Positions 17,788 to 26,541 of a stretch of 64,000 nt of DNA are shown piece after piece. The stretch is from positions 1 to 64,000 of the forward strand of contig NZ_FQZP01000008.1 in NCBI RefSeq assembly GCF_900142095.1, written 5' to 3'. Below the pieces are notes generated by a model. That model was not told the DNA's origin and did not search any database. It saw only the letters and a program-made list of their open reading frames with translations. The DNA comes from Thermoclostridium caenicola. GTDB taxonomy: Bacteria; Bacillota; Clostridia; DSM-8532. The translations under genes were made by a program, and so were the position numbers. Position 1 is the first letter of the stretch, and each line of letters begins with the position of its first letter.

Positions 17788-18780
17788 ATGCTGGAATCCA
17801 AAGAGCTAATCGAAAGCGCATATGGCCTCAGCATTTCCGCCATCAAATCCTGCCGGGCGGGATACATCCTGGAAACCGATACGGGACGGAAATACCTGAG
17901 ACCATGCCAGTGCTCCGAGAACCGCATTCTTTATGTGCACGATGCGAAGCAATACCTTTACAGCCACGGGTTTACCAACCTGGATACATATTGCCTGACG
18001 GTGGACGGGCGCCCATATGCTGTTCTTGATGGACAACTGTATCTTCTCACCCCTTTTATAGACGGCCATGAGTGCGAGTTTGGGGATGACGGTGACTCAG
18101 TCCGGGCAGCCTATGCCTTATCGGCCATGCATAAAGCCGGCAAGGGCTTTCGCCATAAAAGCGACAGCTACGATTATACCCCCAATGATTTGGGCAAGAT
18201 ACGGGAAAGCCTGACCAAGCGTTATGAGGAGATTCTTCGGATGAGGCGCAAGGCTGAGCGGGAGAGGGGCGCCTTTGATTATCTCTACCTGGATTGCGTA
18301 GACAGATTCATCGACCTGGCCGAGGAAAGCCTGGAACTGCTCAGGGGGCCGGAATACGAGCGCCTTATCCGGAAGACGGCCGAAGAGGGCGGCATCTGCC
18401 ACCATGACTATTCCTACCAGAACATCATCATCAAGGGGCAAACCACCACCATCACCGGATTCGAGTCCTGCGGCCAGGAAATACGGATTTACGACCTGGT
18501 CAATCTGATCCGGCGGAAAATGCGCAAGTGCAACTGGGATCCGTCCAAGGCTTCCATGCTGTTGGAGGCCTACTGTGAACTGGAGCCCTTAAGCAGGGAC
18601 GAGATCGTGGTCATGAAGGCCATGCTCCTGTTCCCGCAGAAATTCTGGCGCGTGGCCAACCGTTATTATAACAGCAGGAGGAGCTGGGCCCAGAGGAATT
18701 TCTCAGGCATGCTGGAAGAGGTGATCGCCGAGTACGACCACCATGTGCGCTTCATGAAGCAGTATGATTCGCTGTTTTAG
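17788..18780 (+). CDS. CotS-like spore coat kinase-fold protein
   Basis: A 330-residue protein of the CotS/aminoglycoside-phosphotransferase-like family found on spore coats. The N-lobe includes YILETDTGRKYLRP. The catalytic-loop equivalent is GICHHDYSYQNIII, which keeps Asp and Asn in place of the usual HGDLHPGN. The following metal-binding DFD/DFE is replaced by ITGFES, so the second catalytic Asp is missing and activity is doubtful. The ATG at 17788 aligns with family N-termini; an in-frame ATG at 17728 has no better signal. It lies alone downstream of bofA and is probably expressed in the mother cell. Confidence 0.8.
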   Translation: MLESKELIESAYGLSISAIKSCRAGYILETDTGRKYLRPCQCSENRILYVHDAKQYLYSHGFTNLDTYCLTVDGRPYAVLDGQLYLLTPFIDGHECEFGDDGDSVRAAYALSAMHKAGKGFRHKSDSYDYTPNDLGKIRESLTKRYEEILRMRRKAERERGAFDYLYLDCVDRFIDLAEESLELLRGPEYERLIRKTAEEGGICHHDYSYQNIIIKGQTTTITGFESCGQEIRIYDLVNLIRRKMRKCNWDPSKASMLLEAYCELEPLSRDEIVVMKAMLLFPQKFWRVANRYYNSRRSWAQRNFSGMLEEVIAEYDHHVRFMKQYDSLF

Positions 18781-18830
18781 CCCCATTCGGTCAAATATGG
18801 GTGACAGCGCGGGAATAGCCCATTGTGTAC

Positions 18831-18962
18831 GTCATTGCGAGAAAGGTCCGCCCTACCTGTCATTGCGAGGAGCAAAGCGACGAAGCAATCTCTGTGGCTT
18901 GCGCAGCCGCTTCCGGGTTAGGAGATTGCCGCGCACCGTCTGCGCGGTACTCGCAATGACAG
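18831..18962. repeat. Palindromic intergenic repeat of the TGTCATTGCGAG family (full copy)
   Basis: CTGTCATTGCGAG at 18857-18869 and its exact complement CTCGCAATGACAG at 18950-18962 form 13-base terminal inverted repeats. Inside, GCAATCTC and GAGATTGC form a second inverted pair. A lone GTCATTGCGAG at 18831-18841 is a partial extra copy. The same half-unit recurs at 27863-28037 and 29235-29276. Confidence 0.8.
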
Positions 18963-18978
18963 TTTAGCAGTCAACATA

Positions 18979-19003
18979 AAAAAGAACGGCCGTAAGGCCG
19001 TTT
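18979..19003 (-). terminator. Intrinsic terminator of fhs
   Basis: On the minus strand, AACGGCC-TTAC-GGCCGTT is followed by a T-rich run (TCTTTTTTA). It lies 42 bases after the fhs stop codon. Confidence 0.75.
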
Positions 19004-19044
19004 CCCAATATCCAGCTTCCAACCTCCATTGTCACGAACGACTT

Positions 19045-20715
19045 CTAGAACAATCCGGTTATCCTTCCCTCGTTATCGATATCCATATGATTTGCGGCGG
19101 GATCCTTGGGAAGACCCGGCATGGTCATGATATCCCCCGTCAGGGCTACAATGAAACCGGCGCCGGCGGAGAGCCGCACCTCATTCACCGTAATGGTGAA
19201 GCCGCTCGGCGCTCCAAGCAGGGCGGGGTTGTCGGATAAGGAGAATTGGGTCTTTGCCATGCAGATGGGAAGCTTGCCCATCCCCATCTCCTCAATGGTC
19301 TTGATATCCTTCAGGGCACGGCTGCTGTATGCCACACCCCCTGCACCGTAAATCTCCGTGCAGATCCGTTCAATCTTGTCCTTCACAGGCAGATTCACAT
19401 CATACACGGGCTTAAAGTCCGACTCTTCCCGGTCGATGAGATCGCACAGCTTCCGGGCAAGTTCAAGCCCGCCTTCTCCGCCTCTTGCAAACACATCGGC
19501 CACAGCCGACTCCACGCCCCAGCTCCGGCATTTTTCGCGGATCAGTTCAATCTCCTGCGGGGTATCGGTGGGGAAGCGATTGATGGCGACGATCACCGGA
19601 ACGCCAAATTTTCTGATATTGTCCACATGCCGCTTGAGGTTGGGGATACCTGCCTCAAGGGCGGCCAGGTTTTCACATGCCAGCTGGTCTTTTTTGACGC
19701 CGCCATTGTATTTCAGTGCCTTGACGCTGGCCACGAGCACGGCGGCGGATGGTTTCAGGCCGCCGTAACGGCACTTGATATCGAAGAACTTCTCCGCGCC
19801 CAGATCGGCGCCGAAGCCTGCCTCGGTGATGGCATAATCGCCCAGCTTGAGAGCGGTCCTGGTGGCGATGAGGCTGTTGCAGCCGTGGGCGATATTGGCA
19901 AAGGGACCACCATGCATGAGGCAGGGCGTATTCTCAAGGGTCTGGACCAAATTGGGCTTGATGGCATCCTTCAGAAGCACTGCCATGGCGCCGTCCACCT
20001 TCAGGTCACCGGCCGTAACGGGCTCTCCTGCCATGTTATAGCCGATAATGATGCGCCCGAGCCGCCTTTTCAGATCGGTCAGATTCTCAGCCAGGCACAG
20101 GATGGCCATGACCTCGGATGCCACGCTGATGATGAAGCCGTCTTCCCTCGGGAATCCGTTGGCCTTGCCGCCAAGTCCCACTGTGATATGCCTCAGGGCC
20201 CGGTCGTTCATGTCCATGGCACGTTTCCAGAGAATCCGCCTGCAATCGATGCCAAGGGCATTACCATGGTGAATATGGTTATCAATGGCCGCCGCAAGCA
20301 GGTTGTTGGCAGCCGTAACGGCATGGAGATCGCCGGTAAAATGCAGGTTGATGTCTTCCATGGGTACCACCTGGGCGTATCCTCCGCCCGCGGCGCCTCC
20401 CTTGACCCCCATCACGGGCCCAAGGGAAGGTTCACGGAGGGCGATGACCGCCTTCTTGCCCAGCCTGCCCATGGCCTGGCCCAGGCCGACTGTAACGGTT
20501 GTTTTTCCCTCGCCGGCAGGGGTGGGGTTGATGGCCGTTACCAGCACCAGCTTTCCGTCAGGCCTGTCTTTGAGATGTTCCAGCAATCCGTCCCTGATCT
20601 TGGCCTTGTAATCACCGTAAAGCTGCAACCATTCACGGCCTATGCCCAGTTTCCCGGCGATTTCCTCTATGGGCAGCATTTTTGCGTTTTGTGCGATTTC
20701 TATATCTGTCAGCAT
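19045..20715 (-). CDS. fhs: Formate--tetrahydrofolate ligase
   Basis: A 556-residue formyl-THF synthetase, which makes 10-formyl-THF from formate, THF and ATP for one-carbon metabolism. The N-terminus contains [17 protein letters not shown], the ATP-binding P-loop. [20 protein letters not shown] and the [17 protein letters not shown] segment are diagnostic. The length is standard. The ATG at 20715 is four bases after GGAGG; a longer frame to 20811 has no signal. In acetogens the enzyme is part of the Wood-Ljungdahl methyl branch, but no other gene of that pathway is present here. Confidence 0.97.
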   Translation of the reverse strand: MLTDIEIAQNAKMLPIEEIAGKLGIGREWLQLYGDYKAKIRDGLLEHLKDRPDGKLVLVTAINPTPAGEGKTTVTVGLGQAMGRLGKKAVIALREPSLGPVMGVKGGAAGGGYAQVVPMEDINLHFTGDLHAVTAANNLLAAAIDNHIHHGNALGIDCRRILWKRAMDMNDRALRHITVGLGGKANGFPREDGFIISVASEVMAILCLAENLTDLKRRLGRIIIGYNMAGEPVTAGDLKVDGAMAVLLKDAIKPNLVQTLENTPCLMHGGPFANIAHGCNSLIATRTALKLGDYAITEAGFGADLGAEKFFDIKCRYGGLKPSAAVLVASVKALKYNGGVKKDQLACENLAALEAGIPNLKRHVDNIRKFGVPVIVAINRFPTDTPQEIELIREKCRSWGVESAVADVFARGGEGGLELARKLCDLIDREESDFKPVYDVNLPVKDKIERICTEIYGAGGVAYSSRALKDIKTIEEMGMGKLPICMAKTQFSLSDNPALLGAPSGFTITVNEVRLSAGAGFIVALTGDIMTMPGLPKDPAANHMDIDNEGRITGLF

Positions 20716-21003
20716 AAATCCTCCTGTTTGTACATCCTTGAGACAGACACTGAACAGTCCATCCACCATTTTACCCCTGCCGGAGCCGATATACAACACG
20801 AATTTCCTCAATCAGGAAGACAGGTCTGTAAATATTTCCTGCCTGCAAGTCAGGTTGCCAGGCGCATAATTCCATTGCTTGCGGGGAACTATAACTAAAA
20901 AAATGTGTCAAAATGCGTATTTCCCACAATCGGCATGAGGTAGAAATGAAGTGCAGGAAGGCGAAATAAGCGCAAAAAGCGAGTTTATTTCAAAAACTGT
21001 ATC
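20716..21003. other. Intergenic region between fhs and veg
   Basis: Nothing coding is supported here. On the minus strand, the fhs leader can form several short hairpins, such as CCTGACTTGCAGG and CAGGAA...TTCCTG. I looked for THF and ZTP riboswitch features because fhs is a usual target, and did not recognise either. Confidence 0.4.
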
Positions 21004-21033
21004 TTGACAGGCTTTCGGATCAGTATGTATAAT
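21004..21033 (+). promoter_or_regulatory. Sigma-A promoter P1 of veg
   Basis: A consensus TTGACA (21004-21009) and consensus TATAAT (21028-21033) with an 18-base spacer. Confidence 0.8.
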
Positions 21034-21043
21034 ATCTGTTTCA

Positions 21044-21073
21044 TTGACACCTCATGACAAATTGTGATATAAT
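21044..21073 (+). promoter_or_regulatory. Sigma-A promoter P2 of veg
   Basis: A second consensus pair, TTGACA (21044-21049) and TATAAT (21068-21073), again with an 18-base spacer, 40 bases downstream of P1. Two consensus promoters in tandem predict strong constitutive transcription. Confidence 0.8.
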
Positions 21074-21100
21074 TCTGGAAGCAAATATGAGGTGATGGGT

Positions 21101-21364
21101 ATGGATAAAAACAGTATATCTCGGATCAGAAAAGAGCTGGAGGGATGCGTCGGAAAGCGGATCCAGCTTAAGGCCAACAAAGGACGAAAGAAAACATTCG
21201 TAAGAGAAGGCATCATCGAAAACGCATATCCCAGTATCTTCACCGTGAAATTCGAAAATGACTACCATTCAGTTCGCAAGGCTTCCTACAGTTATACCGA
21301 CATACTTACCCATACTGTTGAAATCAAGCTTTTGCCATCATCCTACGACAACGTAGCTTTATAG
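21101..21364 (+). CDS. veg: Veg family protein
   Basis: An 87-residue protein with the Veg signature: ISRIRKELEGCVGKRIQLKA, then NKGRKKTFVREGIIENAYPS and FTVKFEN. In Bacillus subtilis Veg is abundant, its promoter is one of the strongest known, and it promotes biofilm gene expression. GAGGTG lies six bases before the ATG at 21101; an upstream ATG (21095) and GTG (21092) overlap that site. It is monocistronic, with two tandem consensus promoters in front and a terminator behind. Confidence 0.92.
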   Translation: MDKNSISRIRKELEGCVGKRIQLKANKGRKKTFVREGIIENAYPSIFTVKFENDYHSVRKASYSYTDILTHTVEIKLLPSSYDNVAL

Positions 21365-21396
21365 TCTGGTATCATTTTCATCGGTACATACCAAAT

Positions 21397-21426
21397 GAGC
21401 TGTTTCGCATGTGAAACAGCTTTTTT
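21397..21426 (+). terminator. Intrinsic terminator of veg
   Basis: AGCTGTTTC pairs with GAAACAGCT around a short loop and is followed by seven T. Confidence 0.85.
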
Positions 21427-21633
21427 GTTGCCATTTTGCAGATCTCCCGCATATCGCCTTCCGGTGGCAAAAAAGCCGGCCGCATAAAAGAATTCCGTTT
21501 TTTCCCTGCCAGAAACTTTCCGCCTTGAGAAAATAATTGACGCGCATTTGCCGGATGCCTGTCATACATCTTCCGGCGGCGGCATATCCTTAGGAAGAAG
21601 GGCATGGGTATAAGAGGAGGTCTGTGAAGGCAG

Positions 21634-23178
21634 ATGGAATTGATAAAAAAACCAGTACGCACATACAGGACTGTCGAAATAAGGGAGGCCGAAGAGCTGT
21701 TTGAAAACAGCATCATCGTTCCGGACAGCAAGCCGGACGTGAAAACGCTTCTTTTGGCTGATGCCGAATGCTTCGTAGGCGGGGTGGAGAAGTCGGGCAG
21801 GATGCTGGAAGTAAGCGGTGAGATCAAGTATCGGATACTCTATGTGGCCGACACACCGGATAACCGCCTGGAATCCATCGTTGTCAAGTTCCCCTGGTCG
21901 GTATCCTGCCAGAAGCCCAAGACCGAGGCAGAAACCGGTGTTGTGGCCGGCTGCAGATGCCAGCACACCGAAGCCAATGCGGTCAACGGGCGCAAAATTG
22001 TCGCCCGGTCTGTGGCATCCCTGGTCTGCAGGTTCTTTGAGATCACCAACAGCGAGCTGAGCAGGGAGATCGAAGGGGATAACGTTTTTGTAAAAAGCAT
22101 GCCCGTCAACGTGGTATCCCTCAAGGACAATACGGATACGGTCACCAGGGTCAGCCAGACGCTTGCCCTCCCCCATGGCAGTCCGGCCATCGGCGAGATA
22201 CTGTATGCCAGGGTGAACCTGGGGAATCCCGAGGTGAGCTATAAGGAAAACGAAGCCTGCGTGGAATGCAAGGGCATCCTGAACCTGCTGTACAGGAGCG
22301 ATATGGCCGAAGATACCGTGGAGTCGGTGGTGCTGGAATTCCCGGTGAAGGTAAACACAGGGCTTGATCCGGGGGATGAGAACATCGTTCTGGCATCCAC
22401 AGCCCTTAAGAACTGGGAAGTCGCGCCCGAAGAGGACTCGGACGGCATCTTTACCCAGGTGTCCGTCTCGCTGGAGGTGGAGGTCAACGCCCAGGCCATC
22501 CGGCATGAGGAGCAGTCGGTGGTGGACGACGCCTACTCCCTTGATGCGGTTCTCAATCTTAACAAGGTACCCCTGGACATTGTGACCGACGAACGGGAGA
22601 TTATGGACAATTACGATGCCAATGCCCATATCCGCCTTGAATCGGGCACCGGCAGCCTGGATGAGGTCTATATGGTCACGGCGGGAAAGAAGAGCGTGCT
22701 GGCTAATGTAGCCGATGGACGCATCAATGTCCAGGGCAATGTGGGCGTAGATGTGGTCTATCTGGCCGACAGAAAATCCAAAGACATCCGCAGCCAGAAC
22801 GTGGAAATCCCCTTCAACCGAACACTTCCGCTTCCTGACGGCGGCAACTGGCAGGTGGTTGAATCGGATTGCTATATCGAGGATTCAAACTTTGAGATCA
22901 TCAGCAGCGATTCGGTGGATGTCACCGTGAAGGTCCTTCTCAAGCTGAGGCTCTGCAAGCGCGACAGCTGTGAATGTATCGAATCCATCGAGGAGGTCAG
23001 GAAGGAGGCGCCCACCAGGAAAGCTCCCGTCATGCTGTATTTCGCCCAGCCCGGAGACACCCTGTGGAGCATCGCCAAGCGCTACAGGATACCCCTGGAT
23101 AACCTGGCCAGGGATAACAATATGAACCCGAACGAGGCGCCGGAGGTCGGCAGAAAGATGTTCATCATGGCCGTGTGA
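21634..23178 (+). CDS. DUF3794 and LysM domain protein (spore coat/cortex associated)
   Basis: A 514-residue protein with DUF3794 repeats, seen as recurring blocks such as SGEIKYRILYVAD, KGILNLLYRSD and QGNVGVDVVYLADRK. It ends in a LysM domain (residues ~465-512: YFAQPGDTLWSIAKRYRIP then LARDNNMNPNEAPEVG). No signal peptide is seen. This DUF3794-LysM architecture is typical of spore-forming Clostridia, where such proteins are thought to bind the developing spore surface through LysM, somewhat like SafA or SpoVID in Bacillus. GGAGG lies about 11 bases before the ATG. It stands alone and is followed by a terminator. Confidence 0.88.
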   Translation: MELIKKPVRTYRTVEIREAEELFENSIIVPDSKPDVKTLLLADAECFVGGVEKSGRMLEVSGEIKYRILYVADTPDNRLESIVVKFPWSVSCQKPKTEAETGVVAGCRCQHTEANAVNGRKIVARSVASLVCRFFEITNSELSREIEGDNVFVKSMPVNVVSLKDNTDTVTRVSQTLALPHGSPAIGEILYARVNLGNPEVSYKENEACVECKGILNLLYRSDMAEDTVESVVLEFPVKVNTGLDPGDENIVLASTALKNWEVAPEEDSDGIFTQVSVSLEVEVNAQAIRHEEQSVVDDAYSLDAVLNLNKVPLDIVTDEREIMDNYDANAHIRLESGTGSLDEVYMVTAGKKSVLANVADGRINVQGNVGVDVVYLADRKSKDIRSQNVEIPFNRTLPLPDGGNWQVVESDCYIEDSNFEIISSDSVDVTVKVLLKLRLCKRDSCECIESIEEVRKEAPTRKAPVMLYFAQPGDTLWSIAKRYRIPLDNLARDNNMNPNEAPEVGRKMFIMAV

Positions 23179-23222
23179 ACGACCGGCAGAATGGGTAGCC
23201 CAATGTATTTTTTCGTGGTCCA

Positions 23223-23261
23223 TGTGTCCGGATCCAAGGGTTCGGACACATTCTGTTTTTT
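23223..23261 (+). terminator. Intrinsic terminator after the DUF3794-LysM gene
   Basis: TGTGTCCG (23223-23230) pairs with CGGACACA (23243-23250), followed by TTCTGTTTTTT. Confidence 0.75.
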
Positions 23262-23484
23262 CGGCCGTTAATCCCGGAATCGCTTTCAGTTTCTGCCTAT
23301 CAGTGGATAAACCATTTCTGTCCACACAGAATTTTGTTGCCCGCGTTATGTTTTTTGTATATAATATACGGTAACATATTTGAGGAATCCAGTCAGAAAC
23401 TGCATCTGCAGGGTTCCGTCCGTATCCGGCTCGGGCTGCCATTGGGAGCGAGGCGTTAATGGCGCTGCGGATCGAGGGGTGCAT

Positions 23485-24351
23485 ATGAAAGAGGTTACGG
23501 TAGAAACACCCGCAAAAATCAACCTTTCGCTGGATGTTACCGGAAAGCGGCAAGACGGGTATCACAACCTGGAAATGATCATGCAGTCCATTTCCCTCGC
23601 CGACAGGGTTACTGTCGAGAAGCGCGGGAGCGGCCTGTCCATTCAATGTGAATTTCCCTATGTGCCCAACGATTCCAGGAATATAGCGTGGAAAGCGGCG
23701 GAAGCCTTTCTGGCCGCGTGCGGTGGAAAAGGCGGAGTCCGGATTGTATTGGAGAAGAAAATCCCGGTTGCCGCCGGACTGGCCGGGGGCAGCACCAACG
23801 CGGCGGGTGTCCTCAAGGCCATGAACAGACTCTTCGGGAAGCCATTCGGCCAGGAGCAACTGGCGCGCATTGCCCGCAGAATCGGGGCGGACGTTCCTTT
23901 CTGCCTGCAAGGCGGGACAGCGCTGGCCAGGGGGATTGGCGACGAGCTGACCTACCTTCCCGATTTTTCCGGGGTCCGCGTCGTGGTAGTGAAGCCGCCT
24001 TTTCCGGTTTCAACGCCCTGGGTGTACAAAAATCTTAACCTCCATGCGCTGGGGGAAAGGCCTGACACACCTGCACTTATTGCAGCCATTGAAAGACGGG
24101 ATGTTCGGGCACTGGCCCGGGGAATGCGCAATGTGCTTGAAAGCGTGACCGCGAAGGCTCACAGCGAGATTGGCAGGATTATGGAAACATTTCTGGCTCT
24201 TGGCGCCCTGGGAAGCCGAATGAGCGGTAGCGGCTCTGCCGTGTTCGGACTGTTTGATGATGACGCGCTGGCGGAAAAAGCCTTCATGCGGTTCCGTGAA
24301 ACATACAAGGATGTTTTTTACACTGAAACCATTGGAAGAGAGGTCGAGTAG
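23485..24351 (+). CDS. ispE: 4-diphosphocytidyl-2-C-methyl-D-erythritol kinase
   Basis: A 288-residue GHMP kinase of the MEP isoprenoid pathway, phosphorylating the 2-hydroxyl of CDP-ME. It begins with TPAKINLSLDVTGKRQDGYHNL and has the GHMP ATP-binding loop PVAAGLAGGSTNAAG, the DVPFCLQGGTALARG region and the C-terminal GSRMSGSGSAVFGLF. The ATG at 23485 follows GAGGGGTG and aligns with family starts; the frame extends upstream to 23380 without conservation. The GntR regulator starts two bases after the stop, so the two are cotranscribed, a common clostridial pairing. Confidence 0.95.
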   Translation: MKEVTVETPAKINLSLDVTGKRQDGYHNLEMIMQSISLADRVTVEKRGSGLSIQCEFPYVPNDSRNIAWKAAEAFLAACGGKGGVRIVLEKKIPVAAGLAGGSTNAAGVLKAMNRLFGKPFGQEQLARIARRIGADVPFCLQGGTALARGIGDELTYLPDFSGVRVVVVKPPFPVSTPWVYKNLNLHALGERPDTPALIAAIERRDVRALARGMRNVLESVTAKAHSEIGRIMETFLALGALGSRMSGSGSAVFGLFDDDALAEKAFMRFRETYKDVFYTETIGREVE

Positions 24352-24352
24352 C

Positions 24353-25030
24353 ATGGTTAAGGTACCCAAGCTCAAATTGGACAGCTATCAACCTTTGCGT
24401 GACGTGATATTTGAGACCCTGAGAAAAGCGATTATCAGCGGGGATATCAAGCCGGGAGAGAGGCTGATGGAGGTTTCCCTGGCCGAACAGATGGGCGTCA
24501 GCCGTACCCCCGTGCGGGAGGCCATCCGGAGGCTGGAAGCCGAAGGCCTTGTCACCATGGTGCCGAGGAAAGGTACCCATGTTTCCGAACTCTCCTCGAA
24601 GGATATCATTGATGTGCTGGAAGTGAGAGGGGCCCTTGACAAGCTGGCTACAAGCCTTGCCGCAAAAAGGGTGCAGCCCCAGCAGATCCGTGCCCTTGAA
24701 TCCATCCATAAGCAGTTTATATCCTGCGTCGAGAAGGGCAACATGGAGGGCGCAATCCGCAAGGATATCGAATTCCATGATGCGATTTATGCCGCTTCCG
24801 GAAATTCGCGTCTGATCGGCGTTTTATCCTCCCTTAAGGAGCATGTCTACCGGTTCCGTGTGATCTATCTGAGGGATTTGAATATCGCAGAGCATGTGGA
24901 ACAGGAACACCAGCAGATACTGGAAGCCCTCAGGGAAGGCAATGCCGAGCGGGCTGCAGAGCTTTCCGAAAATCATATCCGAAACCAGATGGATGCCATT
25001 GTGGAAGCGCTGAACCAGAAAAAGCTCTGA
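24353..25030 (+). CDS. GntR family transcriptional regulator (FadR/FCD type)
   Basis: A 225-residue regulator. The N-terminal winged helix contains LAEQMGVSRTPVREAIRRLE and VTMVPRKGTHVSE. The C-terminal FCD effector domain has the helical pattern with EFHDAIYAASGN and HQQILEALREGNAERA, including His residues that usually bind a metal and a carboxylate ligand. The ATG at 24353 is two bases after the ispE stop. It is followed ten bases later by a glycosyltransferase gene. The ligand is unknown. Confidence 0.92.
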   Translation: MVKVPKLKLDSYQPLRDVIFETLRKAIISGDIKPGERLMEVSLAEQMGVSRTPVREAIRRLEAEGLVTMVPRKGTHVSELSSKDIIDVLEVRGALDKLATSLAAKRVQPQQIRALESIHKQFISCVEKGNMEGAIRKDIEFHDAIYAASGNSRLIGVLSSLKEHVYRFRVIYLRDLNIAEHVEQEHQQILEALREGNAERAAELSENHIRNQMDAIVEALNQKKL

Positions 25031-25040
25031 GGTGGAAACG

Positions 25041-26501
25041 GTGCAGTCAAGCAAGCTGTCAAGAGGTATATACGCGTTCCTGGCCGTCGGTGTGACGGGC
25101 ATATTTCTGCTCATCGGAGCCTTTGCGGTTAAAACCTATGCCGACATCTTCACAACCGGCAGGCTGTTCTTTCTCGCCGTTTCGCTTGTGCTGACTGCAG
25201 CCGTTCTCTTTGCGGGAAGCAGGCTTGACTGGGGAAACAGGCTGTCTTTCCGCGCTTTCGCCTTGCTGACCGCCATCCTGACCCTGGCTCCCCGGCTTTT
25301 TTGGGTCTATGCTGTAGGGACGGTACCTTTTTCCGATTTTCTCCATCTGCATAATTACGGGGTTGCCGTCGCACAGGGCGATTTTACGAATTATGTGGAT
25401 TTTTACGCCTGCTTTCCTTTCAAGTTTGGATTCGGATTTCTGGTGGGCGGTCTCTATGCGCTGTTTGGCCCCCATTTCCTTGTGGTTGAACTCTTCAACG
25501 TGCTTTTATCCCTTGTTCAAGTCCTGTTGGTTTATCGCATTGCCTGGGAAATCAGGCCGGAATCGGCGCGTCCGGCGGCCCTGTTCTATGCCCTTTGGCC
25601 GGCGCAGATCATGTACTGCACGGTGGTTGCGGCGGAGAACAGCTTTCTTGTGCCCTTCCTTGCGGCAATCTATGTCCTGATTCGCTTTTTCAAATACCAT
25701 ACCCAAAGCAGCAGGGGATATGCCCTGCTGGTTCTGGCCGGTACCCTGACGGCCATTGCCCAGGCCCTGCGCCCCATGGCCATGGTTCTCGTTCCCGCGG
25801 CTGCCGTGTGCATCCTGTTTTTTATCACATACCACAAGTCCATGGGCAGGAACCTTGCCAGAAAGGCGCTCTGCATCCTGCTGGTTTCCCTGTCCTATTT
25901 CGTGGTGCTGAAATTCATCAGCCTTCCCATTAAGGAGCTTTCAGGCATCGATATCACCCGGTCGGGCACGGGCTACAATTTTCTGGTGGGCACCAATTAC
26001 GAGGCCAACGGCATGTTCAACCAGGAGGATTTCAGCATCATCGCCAAATACGATTTCGATTTCGACAGGGTCCACAGCGAGGCCGGAAAGCTGGCCATGC
26101 AAAGGATAAAGGAGGACCCGGTACGTTTTCTGAAGCTGGCGGTGAAAAAGGTCCACTTCCAGTGGGGCAAGGAGAACTACGGGTATTACTGGAGCATCAT
26201 CTCGGCTGGCAGCGGCACCGGTCCGGAAGGGTTCATCAAGGACCATCCCAGGGCTTTCTATGCCGTATCCCAGCTTCATTACCTGATGATCCTCCTGCTC
26301 GCGGTTTCAGGATGCTATGCCGCATACAGGAGAAAAATTCTGGCGCCCGCCCTGCTTTGGCTCGTCATCGGGGCCATGTTCCTGGCCTACAGCTTCCTGG
26401 AGGTTCAGCCCAGGTACCATATGCCGGCGGTACCGCTGTTCATCATTCTGGCCGGCCTCGGAGCGGCTGAAATAAAAGGGATGCTAACCAAGGAAAAGTA
26501 G
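25041..26501 (+). CDS. GT39-like (PMT/ArnT family) membrane glycosyltransferase
   Basis: A 486-residue polytopic membrane protein with about 11 helices. The first large extracytoplasmic loop has the acidic motif VPFSDFLHLHNYGVAVAQGD, which fits the catalytic-loop Asp of GT-C enzymes using a polyprenyl-phosphate sugar donor. YALWPAQIMYCTVVAAENSF is typical of GT39/PMT_2 proteins. The start is probably the GTG at 25041, eight bases after GAGG (a GTG at 25032 overlaps that site). A second gene of the same family follows within 41 bases, so the two are likely an operon that glycosylates a surface polymer or protein. Confidence 0.8.
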   Translation: MQSSKLSRGIYAFLAVGVTGIFLLIGAFAVKTYADIFTTGRLFFLAVSLVLTAAVLFAGSRLDWGNRLSFRAFALLTAILTLAPRLFWVYAVGTVPFSDFLHLHNYGVAVAQGDFTNYVDFYACFPFKFGFGFLVGGLYALFGPHFLVVELFNVLLSLVQVLLVYRIAWEIRPESARPAALFYALWPAQIMYCTVVAAENSFLVPFLAAIYVLIRFFKYHTQSSRGYALLVLAGTLTAIAQALRPMAMVLVPAAAVCILFFITYHKSMGRNLARKALCILLVSLSYFVVLKFISLPIKELSGIDITRSGTGYNFLVGTNYEANGMFNQEDFSIIAKYDFDFDRVHSEAGKLAMQRIKEDPVRFLKLAVKKVHFQWGKENYGYYWSIISAGSGTGPEGFIKDHPRAFYAVSQLHYLMILLLAVSGCYAAYRRKILAPALLWLVIGAMFLAYSFLEVQPRYHMPAVPLFIILAGLGAAEIKGMLTKEK

Positions 26502-26541
26502 GGTAAACTGTTTGGGAAAGATCATTTTCCCGGAGGAAGAT

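Noticed and set aside
19246-20898. 550-residue open frame on the plus strand
   Set aside because: Antisense to fhs, a shadow of a conserved enzyme gene with strong codon bias.
20716-20900. THF or ZTP riboswitch upstream of fhs
   Set aside because: The gene is a common target, but the leader does not show the conserved core of either RNA when read on the minus strand.
20888-20911. Minus-strand promoter for fhs (TTGACA and TATAGT)
   Set aside because: The hexamers are only 12 bases apart, too close for a sigma-A promoter.
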